Positions 37,414-45,430 of a stretch of 47,681 nt of DNA are shown here, one piece after another. The notes beneath the pieces are model-generated. The model was not told the origin of the DNA and ran no database searches. It saw only the letters and a list, made by a program, of their open reading frames with translations. Both the position numbers and the translations under genes were made by a program. Source of the DNA: Chitinophagaceae bacterium (lineage in GTDB: Bacteria > Bacteroidota > Bacteroidia > Chitinophagales > Chitinophagaceae); contig JADLCD010000055.1 of NCBI GenBank assembly GCA_020847395.1, positions 1-47,681 of the forward strand, read 5' to 3'. Every line of letters starts with the position of its first letter. The first letter of the stretch is position 1.

Positions 37414-39789
37414 CTATTCCGTTCTCAAACTCTTCACCGGGTTTGCTACACCTGCCTTTAATGCCTGGTATGAGATTGTTAACGCTGCAATTATAAATGA
37501 TACCGCAATGGCGATAATGAATATACCCGCATTGATATTAACCTGGTATGCGAAGCCCTGCAGCCAACTATGCATAATGAAATAGGCGACTGGCGCTGCA
37601 ATCAAGAATGCAATGGCAATCAGCAATACAAATTCTTTAGAAAAGAGCAACAATATATCGCCAAGTGATGCGCCTAATATCTTGCGGATACCTACTTCTT
37701 TAATCCGCTGCGCTGCAGCAAATGCTACTAATCCATAAAGGCCCAGGCAACCAATCAGAATTGCAATTCCTGCAAACAACTTGAAAGCAGTATATTCTTT
37801 TTGCTCCTGCCGGTACCAGTTGGCAATATGTTCATCAAGAAATTCGTAGCTGAATAAATTATCGGGGAATAGAGCAGTCCATGATTCTTCAATACCAGAG
37901 ATAGTTTTAGTCATCGCCGCAGACTGAATTTTTACACTTGCCATAAAGAAAATATCCGGCCGGTAAATCATAGCGCAGGGCCGTATTTTTTTATGCTTCG
38001 ATTCGCTTTGAAAATCCTGCACAACACCAATGATTGTTGTCGCCCAGTTTCCATTCAGAAAAATATGTTTGCCAATTGCCTTTTGCGCATCATGAATACC
38101 TATTTTGCTGATCAATGCCTCATTTACAACAGCACTGTATACGGTGTCATTGGGGTTGGTATTGGTTTTGGAAATTTTCTGCCCCGCTAATAATTTCATT
38201 TGAAACATATCCATATACTTTTCATCGATAAACTTCATTTCGCAAACATCATCTTTAGTCATCCCGTTTTCAGGCGATCTTAGTGGAGTAAAAAAATTGC
38301 TGATCGGCGGCGCACCGGAAGAAAGAGATAATTCTTTTACACCGGGGTTATTGATCAGCTGTTGTTGTAACACATCATTTTTCTTTGAATCCGGAATGCC
38401 TATTGAAACAACCGCCTCTTTATTAAAACCCAAATTGCGGTTCTCAAAAAAATCCATTTGATAAGCTACTACCAGTGTTCCGATGATCATGATCTGCGAA
38501 ATAGAAAATTGGACAACGACAAGACTCTTGCGGAGAGCAAGGCCTTTGAAACCCAGTGACGCTTTGCTTTTAAGCGATTCAACCGGCCGGAATGCAGATT
38601 GTACAAATGCCGGATATAAACCAGCCAATAAAATCACAATACCTGTTGATGCGATGATAGCGATAAGTACGGATGGCTGAAAAAGTTTTGAGGTAGTTAG
38701 TTTTAGTCCCAGCCATGCAGAAAGCTGAGGCACTGATATCGCGACAAACAATAAACCTGATATTAATGCAACTAAAACTAACAGAGTCGTTTCGCCCAAA
38801 AATTGGCGAACCAATTGTGAACGACTTGATCCCAATATTTTTCGTACACCCACTTCTTTAGCACGGCGGATAGCTTGTGCAGTTGCAAGGTTGATAAAAT
38901 TGATACAGGCAATAATGATGATTAATACCGCTACGGCTGACAGTACATAATAGGTTTCGCGGGAAGTAGTATAGCTGATCGTATTGTTTAGGTAGCGTGA
39001 GTCAAAATGAATATCGGTTAATGGTTGTAAAGGTAATCTCGCTTCTTTGGCAAGACTGGTATCCCAGTTCTTCGTTATAAAGCCCGCTATTCGGCTTTGA
39101 ATTTTTGCGATCGGGAAATTTTTTGGTGTAACGATATAAGTGAACCCTCCACCCGGGATTGCATAAAACGCACTCATCATTCCTTTTATACTCTCACGTA
39201 CCGTCTCAAAAGATATCATCATATTAAACGGCAGGTTGGTGTTGCCGGGTAAATCTTTGATGATACCGGTGACCTTTAATGTGTACTGGTTATCATAATT
39301 GACTATTTGTCCCATTGCTTCCTGGTTGCCAAAATATTTCCGGGCATAGCTTTCAGTAAGAACGACACTATTGGGCTCCTTCAATGCCGTTTTCACATTT
39401 CCTTCCAGCCATGTATAATCAAATACGGAAGTGAAATATTCATCAGCGATCAGTATTTTTTTATCATCATATTTGGTGTTACCAATTTTGATCAAACCAT
39501 TTTCACGAAACCAGCATTGAGAAACGGCTTCCAGCTCCGGAAAATCATTTCGCAGGGGCTTTGCCAATGCAAACGAAACGCAGGGATTAAAGTCAATAGC
39601 ATTTAAAGTGACACGATAGGTACGGTCAGCCTTTGAATTGAAGCGGTCATAATTCAATTCATATTGAACGACAAGTAAGATGATCAGGCAGGAAGCAATA
39701 CCCAATGTCAATCCCAATACATTAATAATACTGTAGGCTTTATGCTTACACAGATTACGCCATGCGGTTTTAAAATAATTTTCAAACAT
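37414..39789 (-). CDS. FtsX/MacB-type ABC transporter permease, copy C2
   Basis: A 791-residue double permease. TM1 follows HKAYSIINVLGLTLGIASC. The first periplasmic domain is compact, with TDIHFDSRYLNNTISYTTSRE before TM2. Motif 1 is RRAKEVGVRKILGSSRS; motif 2 is QRIKEVGIRKILGASLGD (near 693), followed by LLFSKEFVLLI, a little different from the usual MLSKEF. The second periplasmic domain ends with VVQDFQSESKHKKIRP and FEFLDEHI-like YEFLDEHIANWY. The C-terminal stretch is SYQALKAGVANPVKSLRTE. It is separated from C1 by a 397-bp spacer, so it may need its own promoter, but none is evident. Confidence 0.95.
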   Translation of the reverse strand: MFENYFKTAWRNLCKHKAYSIINVLGLTLGIASCLIILLVVQYELNYDRFNSKADRTYRVTLNAIDFNPCVSFALAKPLRNDFPELEAVSQCWFRENGLIKIGNTKYDDKKILIADEYFTSVFDYTWLEGNVKTALKEPNSVVLTESYARKYFGNQEAMGQIVNYDNQYTLKVTGIIKDLPGNTNLPFNMMISFETVRESIKGMMSAFYAIPGGGFTYIVTPKNFPIAKIQSRIAGFITKNWDTSLAKEARLPLQPLTDIHFDSRYLNNTISYTTSRETYYVLSAVAVLIIIIACINFINLATAQAIRRAKEVGVRKILGSSRSQLVRQFLGETTLLVLVALISGLLFVAISVPQLSAWLGLKLTTSKLFQPSVLIAIIASTGIVILLAGLYPAFVQSAFRPVESLKSKASLGFKGLALRKSLVVVQFSISQIMIIGTLVVAYQMDFFENRNLGFNKEAVVSIGIPDSKKNDVLQQQLINNPGVKELSLSSGAPPISNFFTPLRSPENGMTKDDVCEMKFIDEKYMDMFQMKLLAGQKISKTNTNPNDTVYSAVVNEALISKIGIHDAQKAIGKHIFLNGNWATTIIGVVQDFQSESKHKKIRPCAMIYRPDIFFMASVKIQSAAMTKTISGIEESWTALFPDNLFSYEFLDEHIANWYRQEQKEYTAFKLFAGIAILIGCLGLYGLVAFAAAQRIKEVGIRKILGASLGDILLLFSKEFVLLIAIAFLIAAPVAYFIMHSWLQGFAYQVNINAGIFIIAIAVSFIIAALTISYQALKAGVANPVKSLRTE

Positions 39790-39914
39790 GATCGACCGGG
39801 ATTTATATGATTAAAAGATTTTGCCGATTTATTTTTTTCTGCATCATGTTAATCCGTTAATCGGGTTAATCATGGTTCAGACATTTTACGTTTAATCAAG
39901 CCTATCTCTCCTTC

Positions 39915-39935
39915 TCTCTTTCCAATGGAAAGAGA
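39915..39935. repeat. Inverted repeat TCTCTTTCC / GGAAAGAGA
   Basis: Nine-base perfect arms with a 3-base loop in the C1-C2 spacer. There is no adjacent T-run on the minus strand, so an intrinsic terminator is not supported. Confidence 0.6.
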
Positions 39936-39942
39936 AGCGGTG

Positions 39943-39998
39943 CTACAGAATAATTCCAAACTTTATCAACTACCACATTTTCTATAGAATAATTCCAA
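39943..39998. repeat. 17-bp direct repeat pair
   Basis: CTACAGAATAATTCCAA (39943-39959) recurs as CTATAGAATAATTCCAA (39982-39998) with one change and a 39-bp period. The role is unknown. Confidence 0.6.
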
Positions 39999-40140
39999 GC
40001 TTGGTGCTTTACATTTTCACACTTTCACATTCCCACATGTTCAAATTAATCTTCACATTCCCACACTTTCATATTTTCCCATTTTCCAATTCACAACCTC
40101 CCGCTCACTGCATTTCATCAACCTGCTTTGAACTTAGGCT

Positions 40141-40170
40141 CCCCTCTTTCCGCCGCGGCGGAGAGAGGGG
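40141..40170. repeat. GC-rich 30-bp inverted repeat downstream of C1
   Basis: Fourteen-base arms (CCCCTCTTTCCGCC and GGCGGAGAGAGGGG, one mismatch) around a 2-base loop, followed by TCGGGGGTGAGGGG. I know this pattern as a common dispersed repeat in Bacteroidota. It begins 16 bp from the stop of C1. No T-run follows, so it is more likely a REP-like element or mRNA 3' hairpin than a terminator. Confidence 0.6.
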
Positions 40171-40186
40171 TCGGGGGTGAGGGGCT

Positions 40187-42562
40187 TTACTCCGTTCGCA
40201 ACGCCTTTACCGGATTTGCCAGCGCTGCTTTTATTGACTGAAAACTGATAGTAACCAAAGCAATCAATATTGCCGCAATACCTGCCGCAATAAATATCCA
40301 CCAACTAATCTCTATCCTGTATTGATAATCCTGCAACCATTTATGCATCATCCACCATGAGATGGGGAAAGCAACAATACATGACACCAATACCAGTTGC
40401 AAAAATTCTTTTGACAGTAAAGAAGCAATACCCGTTACACTTGCGCCAAGCACTTTACGAATACCAATTTCTTTTATCCTGCGTTCGGCAGTATAGGCAG
40501 CCAAACCAAATAATCCCAAACAGGAAATAATAATAGCAAGCATTGCAAACACTCTCGATAATTTACTGATCAATTGTTCATTGCTGAACATCTGGCTAAA
40601 CTGATCATCCACAAAATGATAAGTGAAAGGATAGCTGGGATTATCTTTCCGCAATACCGCTTCAATCTTTTTTAATGAGGCTTCAACATTCGCATCCGGT
40701 TTTAATCGTGCATATATTATGGAGGCGTCTTCAGATTTTACACTGAAAAACATAACAGGGTCAGGCTTGCCATACATATTACCATACATATAATCGTTTA
40801 CCACACCAACAACATGTACAGCAAAAGCATTGCTATCTTTTCCCATACGTAATATTTTACCGACAGCACTTTCACCGCCCATTAATTTTTCCAAAGACTG
40901 GGTGATCATTACGTTCATATTATTTGACTGCACGCTATCTGTATTTACCAAATCCCTTCCATGCAAAATTTTCAATCCACAGGTTTTCATATAGCCGGGA
41001 GAAACATATCGCGTAGATATCAATACCTGGTTATCAGAAGCCTTTCCCTCCCAGGAAAATCCACCGGTATTATTGCCATCATATAAAGTGCTGTAATTAG
41101 ACATTGCAAGATTTTCAATTGCTCCACTATTTAAAAGATCCTGCTGAACAACCGCAAAGTTCTTTTGCATTTCACTGTTCATATCTATCTGCAGCAAATT
41201 ATTCTTATTAAAGCCGAGGCTCCTGCTCTTTACATGCTGTATCTGTTGATAAATTACGACAGTACTTACGATAAGTATAATAGATATAGCAAACTGAAAC
41301 ACAACCAATCCTTTTCTTATAAAAGCAGCGCCACTTGTTTTTATTCTTAACCCTTTTAATACAACCACAGGATTGAAAGAAGATAAATACAATGACGGGT
41401 AACTTCCTGCAATTAACCCGCAAATAATGGTAATGGTTAGAATAGAAAATATATGTAATGGCTCAGATAAACCCATCGACAGATTTTTTTGAACCAATAA
41501 ATTAAAGGCCGGCAAAACCAACGCAATAATTATAACCGCAATTACGGCAGACAAAATGGCCATAAATATCGTCTCACCTATAAATTGAAAAACAAGGCTT
41601 CCTTTACCGGCGCCAAGTACTTTACGCACGCCAACTTCTCTTGCACGCTTTTCACTTCTTGCGGTAGCAAGATTCATAAAATTCACACAGGCAATCAATA
41701 GTATAATCCATGCTATAATGGAAAACAACCGCACATATTCAATTCTTCCGCCGCCGGTTTGAACGCCATTATCAAACTCATCGCGCAAACGCCAGTCTTT
41801 TAAAGGAAATATAAACGGGCGGGCAATGGATCGGTCATCTCTTTTCTGAATAAAATCATACAACAGCTTATTTACAGAAGCAGGATTTACGCCCTGCTTC
41901 AGTTCAACATAGGTTGATAAACAATTATTGCCCCAATATTGTGCCCAGGAGTTTTGATCGTACCAGATTTTAAGAGGCGCTACCCATTCAAATGTTATGG
42001 AAGAATTTTCCGGTATATCTTTTATTACGCCAGATATAATATAATCCTGTTTGTTATCAACACGTACGGTTTTACCAACAACATTTTTATCAGTGCCAAA
42101 AAATTTTTTCGCGGTTGCCTGTGTAATCACCATAGCATATAATTGCGGAAAAGCGCTTTTTGCATTACCCTCCACAAAAGAAAAACTGAACATATCGAAA
42201 AAAGACGAGTCAACATATCCACCACCGGCATACATTGATTTATCGCCAATGCTCATCAGCTTTGTTGAATTTTCTCCACCTATTCTACAGGTATTGGCAA
42301 TACCCGGAATTTCAGCTTGCATAGCCGGCGCTAACGGAGCGGGAGTTGAACCAAATGTGGCCACATAACTATCGTACTTCTGATTCTCTCTTATAAAATA
42401 CAATTGATCCTTCTTTGTATGAAAATTGTCATACGTCATTTCATTTTCTACCCACAAAAAAATCAATCCTGCACAGGCAATACCAATTGCCAATCCAAAT
42501 ATGTTTAAAAAACTATAGCCTTTATTTTTCCAGAGATTTCTGCTGATTGTTTTAAATAACAT
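40187..42562 (-). CDS. FtsX/MacB-type ABC transporter permease, copy C1 (promoter-proximal)
   Basis: A 791-residue double permease, the first gene behind the probable sigma-54 promoter. It lacks the usual leading K-N-Y (MLFKTISRNLWKNKG). TM1 lies at about 18-40, the first periplasmic domain at 41-280, TM2 at about 281-300, motif 1 (KRAREVGVRKVLG) at 305-317, TM3 and TM4 at about 333-352 and 370-395, TM5 at about 420-440, and the second periplasmic domain to about 660. TM6 is at about 668-688, motif 2 (RRIKEIGIRKVLGASVTG) at about 694-711, and TM7 and TM8 follow. The end is NPVKALRTE. It groups with C7 and C8 through DEFDNGVQTGGGRIEYVRLF before TM2. The substrate is unknown. The predicted leader is about 115 nt. 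Confidence 0.95.
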   Translation of the reverse strand: MLFKTISRNLWKNKGYSFLNIFGLAIGIACAGLIFLWVENEMTYDNFHTKKDQLYFIRENQKYDSYVATFGSTPAPLAPAMQAEIPGIANTCRIGGENSTKLMSIGDKSMYAGGGYVDSSFFDMFSFSFVEGNAKSAFPQLYAMVITQATAKKFFGTDKNVVGKTVRVDNKQDYIISGVIKDIPENSSITFEWVAPLKIWYDQNSWAQYWGNNCLSTYVELKQGVNPASVNKLLYDFIQKRDDRSIARPFIFPLKDWRLRDEFDNGVQTGGGRIEYVRLFSIIAWIILLIACVNFMNLATARSEKRAREVGVRKVLGAGKGSLVFQFIGETIFMAILSAVIAVIIIALVLPAFNLLVQKNLSMGLSEPLHIFSILTITIICGLIAGSYPSLYLSSFNPVVVLKGLRIKTSGAAFIRKGLVVFQFAISIILIVSTVVIYQQIQHVKSRSLGFNKNNLLQIDMNSEMQKNFAVVQQDLLNSGAIENLAMSNYSTLYDGNNTGGFSWEGKASDNQVLISTRYVSPGYMKTCGLKILHGRDLVNTDSVQSNNMNVMITQSLEKLMGGESAVGKILRMGKDSNAFAVHVVGVVNDYMYGNMYGKPDPVMFFSVKSEDASIIYARLKPDANVEASLKKIEAVLRKDNPSYPFTYHFVDDQFSQMFSNEQLISKLSRVFAMLAIIISCLGLFGLAAYTAERRIKEIGIRKVLGASVTGIASLLSKEFLQLVLVSCIVAFPISWWMMHKWLQDYQYRIEISWWIFIAAGIAAILIALVTISFQSIKAALANPVKALRTE

Positions 42563-42689
42563 TGTATTAGTTTATTGTTACAGGTTACAAGTTCCAAGTT
42601 TCAGGAGATATCACTTCGTTCATCGGGGTCTTCAACAGGTTACAAGGTGTACCGGCTGATGGCTGAAAGCTGATACCTTAAACTCAACG

Positions 42690-42704
42690 CCAATAGTTAT
42701 GCCA
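42690..42704 (-). promoter_or_regulatory. Probable sigma-54 (-24/-12) promoter of the permease array
   Basis: The minus strand reads TGGCATAACTATTGG, against the consensus TGGCAYRNNNNTTGC: only the last base differs, and a C follows it. The start point would be near 42678, giving a leader of about 115 nt to the ATG of C1. The two palindromes at 42757-42793 would then be centred near -87 and -108, a typical distance for enhancer-binding proteins. Confidence 0.55.
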
Positions 42705-42756
42705 GCATACTAAGTAGCTATAAATAAGCAAATTACAACTAAGCACAACATTTAAG

Positions 42757-42772
42757 TGTTCGAAAACGAACA
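42757..42772. promoter_or_regulatory. Palindromic activator site 1 (TGTTCG-N4-CGAACA)
   Basis: TGTTCGAAAACGAACA is a perfect palindrome with 6-base arms and a 4-base centre, about 53 bp upstream of the -24 element. Its form and place fit a dimeric response regulator of the NtrC type; no such regulator is in the window. Confidence 0.65.
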
Positions 42773-42777
42773 GTGGC

Positions 42778-42793
42778 TGCACGATGACGGACA
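42778..42793. promoter_or_regulatory. Palindromic activator site 2 (degenerate)
   Basis: On the minus strand TGTCCGTCATCGTGCA repeats the TGT[TC]CG-N4-CG[AT]xCA pattern of site 1. It begins 21 bp from it, two helical turns, so both would face the same side of the DNA. Confidence 0.55.
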
Positions 42794-42819
42794 GGGGAGA
42801 TTTGAAATTTGAGTTAAGG

Positions 42820-42854
42820 GTTTATGGTTTATAGTTTATGGTTTATGGTTTGAA
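42820..42854. repeat. Tandem 7-bp repeat (GTTTATG/GTTTATA)
   Basis: About four and a half units of GTTTATG or GTTTATA lie between the end of sdaA and the activator sites. Such short tandem runs are common in Bacteroidota spacers. Confidence 0.7.
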
Positions 42855-42879
42855 ACTGATAACAGCTCATTGCTATCCC

Positions 42880-44307
42880 CTAACACTCACTTAATCCTAA
42901 AGGGATATTTATGGCAAGCCCGCCTTCGGCTGTTTCCTTGTATTTGTGATTCATATCAACGGCTGTATCCCACATCGTTTTTATTACTGCATCAAGAGAT
43001 ACTTTGGCAAAATCAGGTGTGCTTTGTAATGCAAGCTGCGAAGCTGTAATAGCTTTTATAGCACCCATTGTATTTCTTTCTATGCAGGGCACCTGTACCA
43101 ACCCCGCAATAGGATCGCATGTTAAACCCAGATGGTGCTCCATGGCTATTTCAGCTGCCATAAGCGATTGCTTTTGTGTTCCTCCCATAGCTTCAGTGAG
43201 TGCGCCTGCAGCCATAGCAGACGATACGCCTATTTCGGCCTGGCAGCCTCCCATTGCCGCTGAAATTGTTGCGCCTTTTTTAAAAATACTTCCGATTTCC
43301 GAAGCGGTAAGCAAAAAATTTATGATCGATTCTTCATTATCACCATCGCCAAAAATAATGTAGTACATCAGTACCGCAGGTATTACGCCGGCCGCCCCAT
43401 TGGTAGGAGCCGTTACTACCCTGCCGAATGAAGCATTTTGTTCGTTTACAGAAAGCGCAAAACAACTAACCCAGTCAAGCGTATATTTAAAGCCGTTCCC
43501 GCCCTCCCGTATGCTGTTTTTCCAGCTATCAAAATCATGATATTTTTTTTCTCCCAACAATTTTTTATTTAGTACAGAAGCCCGTCGCTTAACAAATAAA
43601 CCGCCTGGTAATACGCCCTGCTCATGGCATCCCCGATAAATACAATCTCGCATTACCTTGTATATATGTATAATTCCCTCTCTTGTTCTACTCTCCTGTC
43701 GCCAGGCATTTTCATTTTCCAAAACTACTTCGTGTATACTTAACCCGGTTTTCATACACCAGTGTAAAAGATCAGATGCGGTATTAACAGGAAAAGGCAG
43801 TGATACAGTATTCCTGCTCAGCTTCTCTTCTCCTTCCTGCTTTACAAAACCTCCTCCAATTGAATAATAGGTTTCAGAAATTCTTTCGTCATTACCTAAA
43901 TCAACCAAAAAACTAACTGCATTTGGATGATAAGGCAACGACTCCTGCATGAGAAAAAAAATATTTGTATAAGGATCAAAGTGGATGTTTTTACTACCAC
44001 CGAGGTTTATTTTTTTACTTAACGCAATATCATTAATTCGTTTATCAATCTCTTCTACAGCAAATGTTTCAGGATCTTCACCACACAACCCTAATTGAAT
44101 TGCCACATCGGTGCCATGACCTTTTCCCGTTTTTGCCAGAGAACCATATAACAAAACAGTAAGTGCAGCAACATCCTGCAATTGATTATGCTTTTCTAAT
44201 TTATTTATAAAAGATTGTGCGGCACGCCAGGGGCCTAAAGTGTGGGAGCTGGAAGGCCCAACGCCGATTTTAAACATGTCGAATACTGATATAGCTTCGT
44301 ATGGCAC
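42880..44307 (-). CDS. sdaA: L-serine ammonia-lyase (dehydratase), single-chain, iron-sulfur
   Basis: The enzyme converts L-serine to pyruvate and ammonia in the cytoplasm with a 4Fe-4S cluster. The beta-domain signature [21 protein letters not shown] stands at the N-terminus. The catalytic alpha part is seen in [14 protein letters not shown]. The cluster cysteines fit C in MGGCQAEIG and the pair in [14 protein letters not shown] (367, 409 and 420 when counted from the ATG at 44343). The ATG at 44343 would add twelve untypical residues and overlap an inverted repeat. A GTG at 44307 gives [11 protein letters not shown], the usual start of the family, and is preferred here. The gene lies in the same direction as the permeases but is separated from them by their own control region. 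A link to the array is not indicated. Confidence 0.92.
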   Translation of the reverse strand: MPYEAISVFDMFKIGVGPSSSHTLGPWRAAQSFINKLEKHNQLQDVAALTVLLYGSLAKTGKGHGTDVAIQLGLCGEDPETFAVEEIDKRINDIALSKKINLGGSKNIHFDPYTNIFFLMQESLPYHPNAVSFLVDLGNDERISETYYSIGGGFVKQEGEEKLSRNTVSLPFPVNTASDLLHWCMKTGLSIHEVVLENENAWRQESRTREGIIHIYKVMRDCIYRGCHEQGVLPGGLFVKRRASVLNKKLLGEKKYHDFDSWKNSIREGGNGFKYTLDWVSCFALSVNEQNASFGRVVTAPTNGAAGVIPAVLMYYIIFGDGDNEESIINFLLTASEIGSIFKKGATISAAMGGCQAEIGVSSAMAAGALTEAMGGTQKQSLMAAEIAMEHHLGLTCDPIAGLVQVPCIERNTMGAIKAITASQLALQSTPDFAKVSLDAVIKTMWDTAVDMNHKYKETAEGGLAINIPLGLSEC

Positions 44308-44327
44308 AAAAAAATTTGTATAAAGAT

Positions 44328-44364
44328 AAAAGCTTTGACACATATGGTAATGCGCAAAGCTTTT
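44328..44364. terminator. Inverted repeat AAAAGCTTTG / CAAAGCTTTT between FKBP gene and sdaA
   Basis: Ten-base perfect arms with a 17-base loop, followed on the minus strand by TTTTATCTTT. It may be a terminator for the FKBP gene or a leader structure or operator for sdaA. Its position argues against the upstream ATG of sdaA. Confidence 0.45.
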
Positions 44365-44388
44365 TCAAAATAAAATCAAGATAAAAAT

Positions 44389-44910
44389 TTACTGTACTGC
44401 AACTAGCTCTACATCAAAAATTAAAATAGCATTAGGTGGAATAACAACAACTGTATTACCATTCTGGTCTGTTCTTGTGGCGCCTACACTTCCATATGCA
44501 AGGCTTGGAGGAATATACAGCTTAATTTGCCCTCCCCCTTTAATATGTTTCAATCCGGCTATCCAACCGGGTATTAAACTGCCTAATTTCAAAACAATCG
44601 GGGTACCATCAGTTTTATCAAATACACTATCAGTAGTTAATTTACCTGTATAATTAATACTTATTGTAGAACAAACCTCCGGCGTAACCGTTCCGGACCC
44701 TGAGTTTGTGACAATATAATATACCCCGGAGCTATCTTTAAGCGCGTTAATTCCTTTTCCATCAAGATACTCCTTAACCTTTAACACCTCGGCATCAGGC
44801 GCTTTAATTGTAGTTTCCTTATAGGGGCAGCCGCTCGCATCAGCTTTTAAACAAGAGTAAAAAGAAACTGTAATTACACCCAATACACAAAACATCAATA
44901 ATTTTTTCAT
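44389..44910 (-). CDS. FKBP-type peptidyl-prolyl isomerase lipoprotein
   Basis: From the ATG at 44910 this is a 173-residue protein. A lipoprotein signal (MKKLLMFCVLGVITVSFYSC, lipid-modified C20) places it in the periplasm or on the outer membrane. An FKBP domain fills about 60-173: VCSTISINYTG, DSVFDKT, LIPGWIAGLKHIKGGGQIKLYIP, LAYG and IPPNAILIFDVELV are the usual binding-pocket segments. It should catalyse proline cis-trans isomerisation during folding of exported proteins. An upstream start at 44949 would put 13 extra residues before the signal peptide and is unlikely. It lies 73 bp after the small membrane protein gene when measured from the preferred start. Confidence 0.92.
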   Translation of the reverse strand: MKKLLMFCVLGVITVSFYSCLKADASGCPYKETTIKAPDAEVLKVKEYLDGKGINALKDSSGVYYIVTNSGSGTVTPEVCSTISINYTGKLTTDSVFDKTDGTPIVLKLGSLIPGWIAGLKHIKGGGQIKLYIPPSLAYGSVGATRTDQNGNTVVVIPPNAILIFDVELVAVQ

Positions 44911-44983
44911 AATCTTTACATAACATTTATAGGCAATGATACAACACAATAATAAAACGTTGCATCATTCATTATTTTTAATG

Positions 44984-45289
44984 CTATTTTTCTTTTTTGG
45001 TTTTTAACTCATTATACCGCTGTTCGTTCATATCCCACCTGTGTTTTTTATTGAATATGGCAAAAAATGACGCAATAGCCAAAACTGCAATAATTAAAAT
45101 AACAGGGTTAATTTGAGCATTGGCAACCATAGTTGCTCTTTTATTCCATCCCGAAAAAAGGTTTACCAGTATCGGCAAGGTAAAAATCATTCCGAGAGGA
45201 AGACCTATCAGCAACTGCCGCCAGGTATTTTTCTCTTTTTCCCTGTTCGCTTCCCAAAAGATCATAAAATCTTTTTCTTCTTCAGTCAT
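44984..45289 (-). CDS. Small membrane protein with two helices, unknown function
   Basis: About 101 residues from the ATG at 45289 (MTEEEKDFMIFWEANREKEKN). Two hydrophobic helices, QLLIGLPLGMIFTLPILVNLF and INPVILIIAVLAIASFFAIF, are separated by a short polar loop. They are followed by a basic, charged tail ending KTKKEK, so both ends are likely cytoplasmic. I do not recognise the family beyond a Bacteroidota-like small inner-membrane protein. A TTG at 45310 would overlap the probable -7 box and is not preferred. Confidence 0.75.
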   Translation of the reverse strand: MTEEEKDFMIFWEANREKEKNTWRQLLIGLPLGMIFTLPILVNLFSGWNKRATMVANAQINPVILIIAVLAIASFFAIFNKKHRWDMNEQRYNELKTKKEK

Positions 45290-45307
45290 TTTTGCATTAA
45301 TTCGCTG

Positions 45308-45315
45308 CAAATATA
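45308..45315 (-). promoter_or_regulatory. Probable -7 element for the small membrane protein gene
   Basis: The minus strand reads TATATTTG, an exact match to TAnnTTTG, 18 bp before the ATG at 45289. No good -33 box is seen at the usual spacing. Confidence 0.45.
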
Positions 45316-45384
45316 GTTTAGGATCAGGATTTGTACCCTGCTTTTTGTTGTGTATAAATGCTGATAAAAATTAGTTTTCGTAAC

Positions 45385-45412
45385 TTGCCGTTTTTAAAAC
45401 CAATTATCTTTA
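45385..45412 (+). promoter_or_regulatory. Probable promoter of the CCDC81-HU/SPOR gene
   Basis: TTG (45385-45387) and TATCTTTA (45405-45412, seven of eight to TAnnTTTG) are 17 bp apart. Transcription would begin near 45419, leaving a short leader to the TTG codon at 45431 and supporting that start. Confidence 0.5.
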
Positions 45413-45430
45413 AACCATAAAGCACTTATA

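Larger units (their letters stand above)
39790..40186. other. 397-bp spacer between C1 and C2 with several repeats
   Basis: No gene is seen. The spacer holds two inverted repeats (39915-39935 and 40141-40170), a 17-bp direct repeat 39 bp apart (39943-39959 and 39982-39998), and a low-complexity stretch (about 40010-40095) of variants of CACATTCCCACACTTTC. No clear promoter or activator palindrome is present. Confidence 0.6.
768..42562 (-). other. Tandem array of FtsX/MacB-type permease genes
   Basis: Fifteen intact genes of 791-818 codons, one deleted copy and two orphan 3' tails lie head-to-tail on the minus strand. Intergenic gaps are mostly 11-220 bp. All copies share an N-terminal pattern (K-N-Y-F-K, R-N, K-N-K, I-N-I-x-G-L), two coupling motifs of the form R-x-K-E-[IV]-G-[IV]-[RK]-K-V-x-G, and the C-terminal NPVKSLRTE. 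Periplasmic parts differ much more. Three non-permease insertions (ankyrin, PIN toxin-antitoxin, methyltransferase) break the series. No ATP-binding subunit, HlyD-like adaptor or outer-membrane channel is present. The layout indicates repeated duplication with gain and loss of copies. Confidence 0.95.
42563..42879. promoter_or_regulatory. 317-bp control region upstream of the permease array
   Basis: This gap between sdaA and C1 holds, from the gene outwards: a leader with two copies of a CTTGTAACCTGT-like word (42580-42591 and 42635-42646), a sigma-54-like site (42690-42704), two 16-bp palindromes (42757-42772 and 42778-42793), and a run of 7-bp repeats (42820-42854). The order and spacing match an activator-dependent promoter reading into C1. 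Confidence 0.65.

Noticed and set aside
42741-42772. A housekeeping TAnnTTTG promoter upstream of C1
   Set aside because: No TAnnTTTG box with a -33 TTTG at suitable spacing was found on the minus strand; the sigma-54-like site fits better.
42820-42854. CRISPR-like or other long repeat array
   Set aside because: The unit is only 7 bp without spacers; a simple tandem repeat. No CRISPR array is present in the window.
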